Below, one piece after another: positions 15,842-23,582 of a DNA stretch of 42,186 nucleotides; positions within the stretch are counted from its first letter, which is position 1; every line of letters starts with the position of its first letter. The stretch is from JBFXDI01 sp050181295 (GTDB taxonomy: Bacteria > Pseudomonadota > Alphaproteobacteria > Rhizobiales > Aestuariivirgaceae): positions 1-42,186 of the forward strand of contig JBFXDI010000019.1 in assembly GCA_050181295.1 (NCBI GenBank), in the 5' to 3' direction. The notes below the pieces were generated by a model. The model did not search any database and had not been told where the DNA came from. It worked only from the letters and a program-made list of their open reading frames with translations. The translations under genes were made by a program, and so were the position numbers.

Positions 15842-16717
15842 ATGCTCTTGGGCGGTAATGCCTTGAAGCGGAATGGCTTGGAAAGCTTGGGGATCTCCGG
15901 CTCGCAAAATGCGGTCGTTCGCAGCGGGCCGGCCGCTACCGGAACCCGGACCTCCTCGCTCATGGACTCCATGGAAGTGTCCAGGAGCGGGACAGGCGAT
16001 GGGCTGGTGGCTCGGGATCTCGTCAAGAGTTTCAAGCGCCGTCCGGTCGTTAGGGGCGTGAGCCTTGCGGTCCGGCGCGGCGAAGCCGTTGGCCTGCTCG
16101 GCCCCAACGGCGCGGGGAAGACGACGGTGTTCTACATGATCACCGGACTCATCGCCGCCGACCGGGGCTCGATCGCGCTCGACGGAACCGACATCACCGA
16201 GCAGCCCATGTATCGGCGTGCTCGCATGGGTATCGGTTACCTTCCGCAGGAGGCCTCGATCTTCCGGGGCCTGACGGTGGAAGAGAATATTCGTGCCGTG
16301 CTGGAGCTCAACACGAGCGACAGCGCCAAGCGCGAGCGTCAGTTGCGTGGGTTGTTGGATGAGTTTCAGATTTCCCACCTTAGATATTCGCCAGCTGTGG
16401 CGTTGTCTGGCGGAGAGCGTCGCCGAGTGGAGATTGCCCGGGCACTCGCCGCGCGACCCCAGTTCATGCTTCTCGACGAGCCCTTCGCGGGGATTGATCC
16501 CATTGCGATCAATGATATTCGCCAGTTGGTGCGACAGCTCACCGATCGGGGAATCGGGGTGCTTGTTACGGATCACAACGTGCGCGAAACTCTCGAGCTC
16601 ATCGACCGCGCGCTCATCATCCATGAGGGTCGGGTCCTGATGGAGGGCACCCCGCATGAGATCGTTTCCAACCCCGATGTACGCCGTTTCTATCTCGGTG
16701 AGAGCTTCAGCCTCTGA
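15842..16717 (+). CDS. lptB: LPS export ABC transporter ATP-binding protein LptB
   Basis: The ATPase that powers lipopolysaccharide extraction by LptFG. Walker A is GPNGAGKTT, the Q-loop is GYLPQEASIFRGL, the signature is LSGGERRRVEIARAL, Walker B is FMLLDEPFAGID, and the H-loop is VLVTDHNVRE. GPNGAGKTTVFYMITGL and IFRGLTVEENI are specific to LptB among ABC ATPases. The conserved protein begins near residue 54 of this reading. The true start may be ATG 15962 or 15971 rather than 15842, as no start has a strong ribosome site. It lies in the lptC-lptA-lptB-rpoN order usual in alphaproteobacteria. Confidence 0.95.
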   Translation: MLLGGNALKRNGLESLGISGSQNAVVRSGPAATGTRTSSLMDSMEVSRSGTGDGLVARDLVKSFKRRPVVRGVSLAVRRGEAVGLLGPNGAGKTTVFYMITGLIAADRGSIALDGTDITEQPMYRRARMGIGYLPQEASIFRGLTVEENIRAVLELNTSDSAKRERQLRGLLDEFQISHLRYSPAVALSGGERRRVEIARALAARPQFMLLDEPFAGIDPIAINDIRQLVRQLTDRGIGVLVTDHNVRETLELIDRALIIHEGRVLMEGTPHEIVSNPDVRRFYLGESFSL

Positions 16718-16736
16718 CGGCGGAGGCATGCCTTAG

Positions 16737-18227
16737 ATGGCTCTGAGCCAGAAACTGGAGCTGCGACAGGGTCAGTCGCTGGTCATGACCCCGCAGCTGC
16801 AGCAGGCGATCAAGCTGCTGCAGATGTCCAATCTGGAATTGCAGGATTTTGTCGAGCAGGAGCTGGAGCGCAATCCGCTTCTGGAGCGGGATGACCGTGG
16901 CGAGGAGGCGGCCCCGTCGCGCGCCACGGAAGAGGACGCCGCAGCTTCGGGCACGCCGGAACCCGCCGCGATTGAATCGCTCGATCGGGGGCGGCCCGAT
17001 GGCGACGCTGCTTCCGCTTACAGCGAAGATGCCGATGTCGCGACGCCGGGTATGTCGGATTCCGGCTGGTCGTCCTTGCGGCCGGCAGGCGCCGGCCCAG
17101 TGGGGGAGGATGCTTCCGGACTGGAGGCGACGCTTACGCGCGACGTCACGCTGCGCGAGCACGTGGAGGAGCAGCTAAGCCTTGCCACCCGCGATCCGGC
17201 GACGCGCATGATCGGAGCGCATCTTGCCGGGCTTCTCGACGAGACGGGGTACCTCTCCGCGGATCTCGAGGCGGTCGCGCGCCAGCTCGGGACGAGCCTT
17301 GAGTCGGTCGAGGCGGCGTTGACTTTGATGCAGACCTTCGATCCGCCGGGCGTGTTCGCGCGTGATCTTAAGGAATGCCTGGCGCTGCAGCTCAAGGAGC
17401 GGGATCGCTACGATCCCGCCATGGCCGCGCTGGTGAGCCGGTTGGATCTCGTGGCGCGCAAGGACTTCGCGGCGCTGAAGCAGATCTGCGGCGTCGATCA
17501 GGACGACTTGAGGGACATGCTGGGCGAGCTCCGCGCGCTTAATCCGAAGCCCGGCAACGCCTTCGGCAGCGTGGTCGTTCAGCCGGTGATTCCGGATGTG
17601 CATGTGAAGCTCGCCGCCGACGGCACCTGGCTCGTCGAGCTCAACACCGAAACCCTGCCCAAAGTGCTCCTCAACAACCAGTACCACGCGACCGTCTCGC
17701 GCTCGGCCAAGCGTGACGAGGACAGGCTTTATCTATCGCAATGCCAGTCGAGCGCCACCTGGCTGATCAAGAGCCTGGATCAGCGCGCGCGCACCATTCT
17801 CAAGGTGGCGAAGGAGATCGTGCGCCAGCAGGACGCCTTTCTCGTCGAGGGAATCCAGGCGCTCAAGCCCCTCAACCTGCGCACCGTCGCCGAGGCTGTC
17901 AGCATGCACGAGTCGACGATTTCGCGCGTGACCTCCAACAAGTACATGGCGACGCCGCGCGGCATCTTCGAGCTGAAATATTTCTTCACGACCGCCATTG
18001 CCTCGGCCGAGGGAGGGGAGGCGCATTCGGCCGAGGCCGTGCGCCATCGCATCAAGGGTCTGATCGAATCGGAAGAGGGCGATGCCGTCCTTTCGGACGA
18101 TCAGATCGTGGCCGTGTTGCGTGGCTCCGGCATAGACATCGCTCGCCGCACTGTCGCCAAGTATCGGGAATCGTTGGGAATAGCGTCTTCGGTTCAGCGC
18201 CGTCGCGAGCGCAGGGCCTATAGTTAG
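16737..18227 (+). CDS. rpoN: RNA polymerase sigma-54 factor
   Basis: A 496-residue sigma-54. The N-terminal region I, LRQGQSLVMTPQLQQAIKLLQMSNLEL, contacts enhancer-binding activators. An acidic region II lies at about residues 55-125. The core-binding domain follows, and the RpoN box ARRTVAKYRE at 469-478 recognises the -24 element. It directs genes for nitrogen assimilation and other activator-dependent functions. It begins 19 bases after lptB, and hpf and ptsN follow, the standard neighbours. Confidence 0.97.
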   Translation: MALSQKLELRQGQSLVMTPQLQQAIKLLQMSNLELQDFVEQELERNPLLERDDRGEEAAPSRATEEDAAASGTPEPAAIESLDRGRPDGDAASAYSEDADVATPGMSDSGWSSLRPAGAGPVGEDASGLEATLTRDVTLREHVEEQLSLATRDPATRMIGAHLAGLLDETGYLSADLEAVARQLGTSLESVEAALTLMQTFDPPGVFARDLKECLALQLKERDRYDPAMAALVSRLDLVARKDFAALKQICGVDQDDLRDMLGELRALNPKPGNAFGSVVVQPVIPDVHVKLAADGTWLVELNTETLPKVLLNNQYHATVSRSAKRDEDRLYLSQCQSSATWLIKSLDQRARTILKVAKEIVRQQDAFLVEGIQALKPLNLRTVAEAVSMHESTISRVTSNKYMATPRGIFELKYFFTTAIASAEGGEAHSAEAVRHRIKGLIESEEGDAVLSDDQIVAVLRGSGIDIARRTVAKYRESLGIASSVQRRRERRAYS

Positions 18228-18301
18228 CCGACATCCGGAACGGCGAGGGACGCGAGAAACCGCCCGTGGCGCGGCACCTTTTGCCCGCTGCGAGCGATGG
18301 G

Positions 18302-18330
18302 TTGACACCGATTGGCCCCGCGCCTAGCTT
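18302..18330 (+). promoter_or_regulatory. Candidate promoter 1 for hpf
   Basis: TTGACA at 18302-18307, 17 bases, then TAGCTT at 18325-18330, in the 246-base gap after rpoN. The -35 box is perfect and the -10 box is weak. It would let hpf and ptsN be transcribed apart from the lpt-rpoN operon. Confidence 0.45.
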
Positions 18331-18412
18331 CCGCGCGCCGTCGGGGGCATGGCCGGACGAAAATGCGTCGGCCACGCAGGTGTGGATGGAACGGAACCGC
18401 CCTCAACTTTGT

Positions 18413-18441
18413 TTGACAGACGGCCCGAAGACTCCCAACAT
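18413..18441 (+). promoter_or_regulatory. Candidate promoter 2 for hpf
   Basis: A second TTGACA at 18413-18418, again with a 17-base spacer, and CAACAT at 18436-18441. It stands 32 bases before the hpf start. Two promoters in tandem would fit a stress-responsive gene, but only the -35 boxes are strong. Confidence 0.4.
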
Positions 18442-18473
18442 TCACCCTTGAGAGCGACTTGCATCCGTGGGCC

Positions 18474-19055
18474 ATGCAGATACTGACGACGGGCAAGAAT
18501 CTCGATATCGGCGAGGCGTTGCGCAGCCATGTCGAGACGCGGCTGGGGGGCGATGTCGGAAAGTATTTCGACGGCACGGTTCGCGCCCAGGTGATCATCG
18601 AGAAACACAAGACCGGATTCCGGACGGAGTGCTCGCTGCACCTTACGACGGGTCTCACGCTTCAGTCGCGTGGCGACGCGCCGGAGGCTTTCGCCAGCAT
18701 GGACATGGCCGCCGAGCATTTGGAGAAGCGCTTGCGGCGCTACAAGCGCCGACTGCGCAACCACCACGCCATGCGGCGCGAGCCCGCCGTCGCGGCGGCG
18801 AGCTTCGTGATCTCCCTGCCCGAAGGGGAGGAGGAAGAAGATGAGTCGGCCGATCTGTCGCCGGCTGTCGTCGCGGAATCGACGGCGGACATCGCCAATC
18901 TCTCGGTGGGAGAGGCCGTGATGCAGCTTGATATTTCCAACACGCCTTTCGTGCTGTTTCGCAACGCTCGGCACGGCGGGCTGAATGTCGTCTACCGTCG
19001 CGGAGACGGATTGATCGGCTGGGTGGACCCCGAAGACACTACGGCCCGGCGCTGA
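18474..19055 (+). CDS. hpf: Long-form ribosome hibernation promoting factor
   Basis: A 193-residue HPF/RaiA-family protein. The N-terminal S30AE domain (MQILTTGKNLDIGEALRSHVE ... HLEKRLRRYKRRLRNHH, about residues 1-105) binds the 30S decoding site. An acidic linker (EGEEEEDES) leads to the C-terminal dimerisation domain (ISNTPFVLFRNARHGGLNVVYRRGDGLIGWVDP), which pairs ribosomes into inactive 100S dimers. I start it at ATG 18474, which matches the family; a TTG at 18459 would add five residues. It lies between rpoN and ptsN, as in most proteobacteria. Confidence 0.94.
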   Translation: MQILTTGKNLDIGEALRSHVETRLGGDVGKYFDGTVRAQVIIEKHKTGFRTECSLHLTTGLTLQSRGDAPEAFASMDMAAEHLEKRLRRYKRRLRNHHAMRREPAVAAASFVISLPEGEEEEDESADLSPAVVAESTADIANLSVGEAVMQLDISNTPFVLFRNARHGGLNVVYRRGDGLIGWVDPEDTTARR

Positions 19056-19131
19056 GCGTCGGGCGTCATTAGAGAAACTGTTCAACGAGCCGCGTCGGCG
19101 CGCCGGCTCCCTGGCGGAGGACACCGCTTCC

Positions 19132-19602
19132 ATGCAGCTTTCCGACATCATTTCGCAAGACAGTGTCCTTCCGGCCCTGAAAGCGCAGAGCAAGAAGCAG
19201 CTCCTGCAGGAGCTGTCCAATGCGGCCTCCAAGGTCGCGGGACTGGACTCCAGACGGATATTCGAAACGCTTCTGCAGCGGGAGAAGCTGGGCTCGACCG
19301 GGCTCGGACAAGGCATCGCGATCCCGCACGGCAAGTTCGCCGATCTCGATCGTGTGCGCGGGCTGTTTGCACGGCTCGCCCAGCCCGTCGATTTCGACGC
19401 GGTGGACGATCAGCCGGTGGATCTGGTGTTTCTGCTGCTCGCGCCGGAAAGTGCCGGCGCCGACCATCTGAAGGCTCTCGCCCGGATTTCCCGGCTGCTG
19501 CGCGACCAGGGCCTCGTCGCCAAGCTGCGGGGGACCGATTCCTCCGCCGGGCTCTACGCCATTCTCACCGAACCATTGGCCAGCGCATCGCACGCGGCAT
19601 GA
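19132..19602 (+). CDS. ptsN: PTS IIA-like nitrogen regulatory protein
   Basis: A 156-residue EIIA-Ntr protein. The phosphorylated histidine is H66 in GQGIAIPHGK, and the fold pattern LLQREKLGSTGLGQG and LVFLLLAPESAGADHLKALARISRLLRD is typical. It receives phosphate from NPr/EI-Ntr and regulates potassium uptake, nitrogen and carbon responses by protein contacts. It has no transport role here. It follows hpf by 76 bases, and a strong hairpin ends the transcript. Confidence 0.95.
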   Translation: MQLSDIISQDSVLPALKAQSKKQLLQELSNAASKVAGLDSRRIFETLLQREKLGSTGLGQGIAIPHGKFADLDRVRGLFARLAQPVDFDAVDDQPVDLVFLLLAPESAGADHLKALARISRLLRDQGLVAKLRGTDSSAGLYAILTEPLASASHAA

Positions 19603-19609
19603 GTCCGTC

Positions 19610-19635
19610 GGGTTTGGGCTCGCCAGCCCAAACCC
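19610..19635. terminator. Hairpin between convergent ptsN and DUF1150 genes
   Basis: GGGTTTGGGCT and AGCCCAAACCC pair perfectly around a CGCC loop, 7 bases after the ptsN stop. No T-run follows on the plus strand, but position and strength suggest a terminator, perhaps serving both strands. Confidence 0.6.
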
Positions 19636-19678
19636 GTGAACGAGATCAAAGAGCCAGATTTTGGTGGCTGTTGGAGCG

Positions 19679-19939
19679 TCAGTGCACGCTCATCGGCAGG
19701 AGTTCGTGCTCGAACGCGCTCGCCACGGCCGCTTCGCGGCTCGGAGTGATGGCGACCGGGGTGCCGTCCGCCTGATAGAGGCAGAAGAGGTGCTGGTCAT
19801 CGCGGAGCTGGATCGGCTGCCCCAGCGTCTTGGACGCCGACTCGGCGTCGATCTCGCGGATGTAGCCGACATGGCCGCCGCCGAGCTGCGCAAGCTGTTC
19901 GGCGCTGATGGTGACCTTCTTCTCTATGTTCGTATTCAT
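19679..19939 (-). CDS. DUF1150 family protein
   Basis: An 86-residue protein beginning MNTNIEKKVTISAEQLAQLGGG and containing GHVGYIREID and HLFCLYQADGTPVAITPSREAA, features I recognise as the DUF1150 family of alphaproteobacteria. The function is unknown. I start it at ATG 19939 because AAGGAGGG lies 6-9 bases upstream; a GTG at 19948 would overlap that ribosome site. It follows hsp20 by 62 bases on the same strand, so it is probably induced by heat together with it. Confidence 0.85.
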   Translation of the reverse strand: MNTNIEKKVTISAEQLAQLGGGHVGYIREIDAESASKTLGQPIQLRDDQHLFCLYQADGTPVAITPSREAAVASAFEHELLPMSVH

Positions 19940-20001
19940 TGTCGTCACCCTCCTTTCAGGGACTGGTGTACGCGCCTCTCAATGAGCAGACGCTGGCAAA
20001 T

Positions 20002-20427
20002 TCAGTTTCCGTCGATCTCGATCCGTCGCACGAGCTTGTCGGGTTCCGGCCGCACCACATCGATCGAGAGCAGGCCGTTCGTGAGCTTCGCGCTCCGCAC
20101 ATCCATTCCGTCCGCCAGGACGAATGAACGCTGGAACTGCCGTGCGGCGATGCCGCGATGCAGATAGCTGCGCTCGGTGTCGTCCGACTGTTTGCCGCGG
20201 ATCACGAGCTGATTGTCCTCTACCGTGATCTCGATTTCGTCGCGCGCGAAGCCTGCCACCGCGAGCGTGATGCGCAGCCTCTCGCCACTGTTGTCCGATG
20301 GCGGCATCCGTTCGATGTTGTACGGGGGATAGCCGTCTCCGGCCGACTTGTTGGCACGTTCCATCAGCCGCTCGATCTCCTCGAACCCAAGGAGATAGGG
20401 GCTGGAAAACATGGACACGCGGGACAT
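20002..20427 (-). CDS. Small heat-shock protein, Hsp20 family
   Basis: A 141-residue molecular chaperone (IbpA-like) that holds unfolding proteins in large oligomers. The alpha-crystallin domain lies at about residues 38-130: ERLRITLAVAGFARDEIEITVEDNQLVIRGKQ, then YLHRGIAARQFQRSFVLADGMDV and the conserved-type LTNGLLSIDVVRPEPD. I start it at ATG 20427 (MSRVSMFSSPYLLGFEEIE) with GGAGGG upstream. The frame is open further upstream, but that part is leader. A heat-shock promoter and ROSE-like thermometer precede it, giving control at both transcription and translation. DUF1150 follows. Confidence 0.94.
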   Translation of the reverse strand: MSRVSMFSSPYLLGFEEIERLMERANKSAGDGYPPYNIERMPPSDNSGERLRITLAVAGFARDEIEITVEDNQLVIRGKQSDDTERSYLHRGIAARQFQRSFVLADGMDVRSAKLTNGLLSIDVVRPEPDKLVRRIEIDGN

Positions 20428-20431
20428 CGTC

Positions 20432-20455
20432 AAAGCCCTCCATCGAAGCAGCTTT
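20432..20455 (-). promoter_or_regulatory. ROSE-like RNA thermometer hairpin of hsp20
   Basis: On the minus strand AAAGCU pairs with GGCUUU, and CUUC with GGAG, around a GAU loop. A single G is bulged between CU and CU, giving CUGCUUC opposite the GGAGGG ribosome site. This is the layout of the last ROSE hairpin, whose UYGCU motif masks the Shine-Dalgarno sequence at low temperature. It ends 4 bases before the ATG. The roughly 100-base leader length also fits. Confidence 0.65.
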
Positions 20456-20534
20456 CGACTATCCGGCGAGCCCCTTCGAGAGCACCCGCCGTCGGTCCCC
20501 TTCCTCCTTAAGGACGGCCGGCGACCTGATTTCA

Positions 20535-20563
20535 ATATTGGTTTCTCAAGCACCGTATTCAAG
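20535..20563 (-). promoter_or_regulatory. Candidate sigma-32 (RpoH) promoter of hsp20
   Basis: On the minus strand CTTGAA (20563-20558) is followed after 16 bases by CCAATAT (20541-20535), close to the alphaproteobacterial heat-shock consensus CTTGAA then CCATAT-like. Transcription would start near 20528 and give a leader of about 100 bases. This promoter, the thermometer and the promoter at 20683-20710 account for most of the 320-base stretch between hsp20 and the next gene. Confidence 0.6.
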
Positions 20564-20682
20564 CGCACTCGGGCTGTGGCGCTCGATCCCCGTCGCGTCC
20601 GTTAGGACCGCCCGCCAGCGGGGTTGTGAGGGGTTAAATCCTGGATTGCAGGACAAAAATTAAGCAATTTTTAATAGAAGCG

Positions 20683-20710
20683 TTTACAACGCCACTTTGC
20701 AATCTATAGT
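20683..20710 (+). promoter_or_regulatory. Promoter of the small secreted protein gene
   Basis: TTTACA, 16 bases, then TATAGT, each one base off consensus, in a locally AT-rich stretch. The -10 box ends 37 bases before the ATG at 20748. This is one of the best sigma-70 sites in the window and suggests strong expression. Confidence 0.6.
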
Positions 20711-20747
20711 TACATAAGATGCGGAACTCAACCAAGGGAGATGTCAG

Positions 20748-20954
20748 ATGAAGAAGCTGATGGTGCCGATGGTGGTTCTGGCCTGTGTGGGACTTGCGAC
20801 CCCGGCATTGGCCGGCGGCTACGGTCACCGCGGCCATTCGGGCCCCGTCGTCAAGGTTGGCCTTGGTGCGGCGGTCAAGCTGCTCGGGGTGAAGGCCGGT
20901 GCGAAGGCCGGCGTCAAGATCAACCTGGGCGGCCTGCTGGGTCTCGGCCGCTAG
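20748..20954 (+). CDS. Small secreted Gly/Lys-rich protein of unknown function
   Basis: A 68-residue protein not assigned to a family. A signal peptide, KKLMVPMVVLACVGLATPALA, is cut after ALA. The mature part of about 46 residues is rich in Gly, Val, Lys and Leu and has a repeating VGLGAAVKLLGVKAGAKAG pattern, basic and amphipathic, with an N-terminal GGYGHRGHSG. It could be a small cell-envelope or surface-active protein. GGGAG stands 7 bases before the ATG, a strong promoter lies upstream, and a hairpin follows, so it looks like a complete single-gene transcript. Confidence 0.75.
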   Translation: MKKLMVPMVVLACVGLATPALAGGYGHRGHSGPVVKVGLGAAVKLLGVKAGAKAGVKINLGGLLGLGR

Positions 20955-20968
20955 ACCCGGCAAAAGCG

Positions 20969-21006
20969 GTGCGGCGTCCTCCCTCATCCCCCTCGGGACG
21001 CCGCAC
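20969..21006. terminator. Hairpin after the small secreted protein gene
   Basis: GTGCGGCGTCC and GGACGCCGCAC pair perfectly around a 16-base pyrimidine-rich loop. It lies between two convergent genes, 14 bases after one stop and 26 bases from the other, and could serve both. No clear T-run follows. Confidence 0.55.
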
Positions 21007-21032
21007 CTTCGAAGATTGGAAGCTCATTTTCT

Positions 21033-22196
21033 CTAGATCTGGCAGGCGATCCCCAGTCCGCCGGCAATCTCCTCCGTCCTCACGCCGAGCGTGCTCCGGA
21101 AGTCGAGGTAGCTGAGGTCGAGCGTCAGGAACAGCCGCTTCGTCAGTCGTGCTCGCCCGTTGAGTTTGATCTCCAGCTTGTCGTCCACGCGCGGCAGACC
21201 TCGGTGGCGTTCGCGCGTCAGGATGCCCTGCAGCGTCACGCCCGATCTGTCTTCGAAAGAAAGACCGAGGCCCAGGTTCACGATCCTCGCTTCAATGGCG
21301 CGCGACAGGAGAAAGTCCGTCTCCTGCAAACCGGATGAGACGCCGGCAAAAAAGCGGAGGCCGGTGAGAGGGCGAAACTCTCCCTGAAGCGCATAAACAT
21401 GCGCGAAAAGGCGATCGAACACCGGATCCTCAAAACTTCGCCAGACCGGCGAATAGGCAGCGGTGAGATCGAACCTTGTTGTTGCGTAAGAGAGCGCCAG
21501 GAAGGGATAGGCCGAGACGTTGTTGCGGCGCAGTCCGAAATCGTCCCGGTCATGAAGGTAGGTTTTGCCGTCGATTCCGAAGCCGCCGCGCAGTTGCAGG
21601 CCGTTGCCGAAATCGCGCGTGACGCCCAGTTCCAGCGCATGGGAGAAGCGGTTGCGGTCACCTTGATGCGCAAACTCGAACAGGTCCGACGCGATGTTGT
21701 CGTAGCGCAGATAGTAGCTCGCGAGCGACACGAAGGGGGACCACACGGGCTGAGTCCAGGCATGCTCCAGCTTGAGCCCCGTTTCCCAGACGTCCTCGTC
21801 GATCTCGCTGCTCCGGATGCTGCTTGCCGTGAGAGTCACACGACGATCCGTGAAGCCGCGCGCGACGGAGCCCTCGAAGGCGAAGTTCGTCTTGCTGGCT
21901 TCGGGGTTCTCGAAAAATCGCCGGGTGAAGAAATTGCCTGTTGCCGAAATCTCGAGCGGACCGCGGCGCGACGCATGGCTGAAGCCGAACGTCAGATCGA
22001 CGCCCGGACTTCCCTTGCCCTCGAGCGTCGGCCCGGCATTGGAGGAATAGGAGAGGCCGAAGCCGATCACGTACTCCGTTTCCGCAGGCTCGGCGAGGCT
22101 GCCCCGCAGCGGCGGGGTTTCGCCGTTGCCGCGCGCGGGCAGCGCGCAGAGCAGGAGAGCCGCGAGACCGGCGGGAAGCAGCAAAAGCGGGCGCAT
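21033..22196 (-). CDS. Outer-membrane beta-barrel protein
   Basis: A 387-residue protein with a signal peptide (MRPLLLLPAGLAALLLCALPARG) and then alternating amphipathic strands rich in aromatic residues, for example VIGFGLSYSSNAG, GPLEISATGNFFTRRFFE and LRYDNIASDLFEF. The pattern predicts a 14- to 16-strand barrel. It resembles BBP2-like or outer_membrane_beta-barrel families of Rhizobiales. It lacks the C-terminal aromatic typical of many porins, ending in CQI. I start it at ATG 22196; a longer frame to 22247 runs through a TATACAAT that may be its -10 box. The function is unknown; it may be a channel or envelope protein. Confidence 0.75.
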   Translation of the reverse strand: MRPLLLLPAGLAALLLCALPARGNGETPPLRGSLAEPAETEYVIGFGLSYSSNAGPTLEGKGSPGVDLTFGFSHASRRGPLEISATGNFFTRRFFENPEASKTNFAFEGSVARGFTDRRVTLTASSIRSSEIDEDVWETGLKLEHAWTQPVWSPFVSLASYYLRYDNIASDLFEFAHQGDRNRFSHALELGVTRDFGNGLQLRGGFGIDGKTYLHDRDDFGLRRNNVSAYPFLALSYATTRFDLTAAYSPVWRSFEDPVFDRLFAHVYALQGEFRPLTGLRFFAGVSSGLQETDFLLSRAIEARIVNLGLGLSFEDRSGVTLQGILTRERHRGLPRVDDKLEIKLNGRARLTKRLFLTLDLSYLDFRSTLGVRTEEIAGGLGIACQI

Positions 22197-22313
22197 TCGC
22201 GCATTACGCACCCCACAGCATTGACAACACGTTAAAATTGTATACACGGGGGATGCACGCGTAGGTTAATCTCTGCCAGACGACTGGCCGATGTTCCGGC
22301 CGTCCAGGCTCTC

Positions 22314-23582
22314 GTGCTTAATGCCGTCATGGATTGGCTCCCGGCGAGGCTCTCGCGAGAATTCTGTGCCGGCCTCGATGTCGAAGACCCCTTCTCGCGC
22401 CTTCGAGACCGCTTCCTCCTTCCCGAGGGCCTGATCTATCTCGACGGCAATTCGCTGGGCCCCTTGCAGAAGGGTGTCGGCGACCGCCTGCGAACCACCC
22501 TCGAGGCGGAGTGGGGAAAGGATCTCATCTCCTCCTGGAACCTGCATGGCTGGTTCGACCTTCCAAGGAAGGTCGGCGAGCGCCTGGCGCGTCTCGTGGG
22601 CGCGGAGGCGGGCAGCGTCATCGTCGGCGACACGATCTCTGTTGATCTCTTCAAGCTGCTGGGCGCCGCGCTTGCGCTCAAGCCAGACCGCAAGGTCATC
22701 CTGAGTGACACCGGCAACTTCCCCTCCGATCTCTACATCGCCCAGGGCGTCAAAACCTTCCTCGACCGGGGCCACGAGCTTCGTCTCGTCGAGCCGGAAC
22801 AGGTCGAGCATGCGCTCGATGGAAGCATCGCTGTCCTGATGCTCACCGAGGTCGACTACCGCACCGGCCGCCTGCACGACATGGCGCGTCTGACGGCGAA
22901 AGCCCACGCCGCAGGCGCGCTCACGATCTGGGATCTTGCCCACAGCGCCGGCGCCATCCCGGTGGATCTTTCGGGTGCGGGCGCCGATTTCGCCGTGGGC
23001 TGCACCTACAAGTTCTTGAACGGAGGGCCCGGCGCCCCCGCCTTTCTTTATGTGCGTCCCGGTTTGCAGGAGCGGATCAGCACCCCGCTCGCGGGATGGT
23101 GGGGTCACGCCGCGCCCTTCGCCTTCGACCTCGACTACCGGCCGGCGTCCGGCATCGCGCGCATGCAGTGCGGCACGCAGCCCGTCCTTTCGCTGGCCGC
23201 GCTCGACGCGGCGCTCGACGTCTGGCAGGAAGTGGACATGCCGGCGCTTGCCGCTAAGGCGCGTCGGCTCTGCGGCCTTTTCATCCGCCTCATCGAAGAC
23301 TCCTGCGCCCGCCATGGGCTGGCCCTCGCTGGCCCCCGTGACCTCGCAAGGCGCGGCTCGCAGGTGTCGTTCCGCTGCCCCGAGGGCTATGCGGTCATAC
23401 AGGCGCTTATCGCCAACGGTGTCGTCGGCGACTTCCGGGCTCCCGACATCATCCGCTTCGGCGTCGCGCCGCTCTACACGCGATATGTGGACATATGGGA
23501 CGCGGCGACGACCCTCGCCCGTGTCCTCGACGAGCGTCTTTGGGATACGCCCGCCTTCCGCGCCCGCAAGCCCGTCACCTGA
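22314..23582 (+). CDS. kynU: Kynureninase
   Basis: A PLP-dependent enzyme (422 residues) that splits kynurenine to anthranilate and alanine in tryptophan breakdown. LPEGLIYLDGNSLGPLQ, EWGKDLISSWNLHGW, SDTGNFPSDLYI and LTIWDLAHSAGAIPVDL are strong family motifs. The PLP lysine is K233 in CTYKFLNGGPG, and PLAGWWGH also fits kynureninase. The start is GTG 22314 or ATG 22329; neither has a clear ribosome site. No other kynurenine pathway gene is in the window. Its last 8 bases overlap the convergent DUF1194 gene. Confidence 0.95.
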   Translation: MLNAVMDWLPARLSREFCAGLDVEDPFSRLRDRFLLPEGLIYLDGNSLGPLQKGVGDRLRTTLEAEWGKDLISSWNLHGWFDLPRKVGERLARLVGAEAGSVIVGDTISVDLFKLLGAALALKPDRKVILSDTGNFPSDLYIAQGVKTFLDRGHELRLVEPEQVEHALDGSIAVLMLTEVDYRTGRLHDMARLTAKAHAAGALTIWDLAHSAGAIPVDLSGAGADFAVGCTYKFLNGGPGAPAFLYVRPGLQERISTPLAGWWGHAAPFAFDLDYRPASGIARMQCGTQPVLSLAALDAALDVWQEVDMPALAAKARRLCGLFIRLIEDSCARHGLALAGPRDLARRGSQVSFRCPEGYAVIQALIANGVVGDFRAPDIIRFGVAPLYTRYVDIWDAATTLARVLDERLWDTPAFRARKPVT

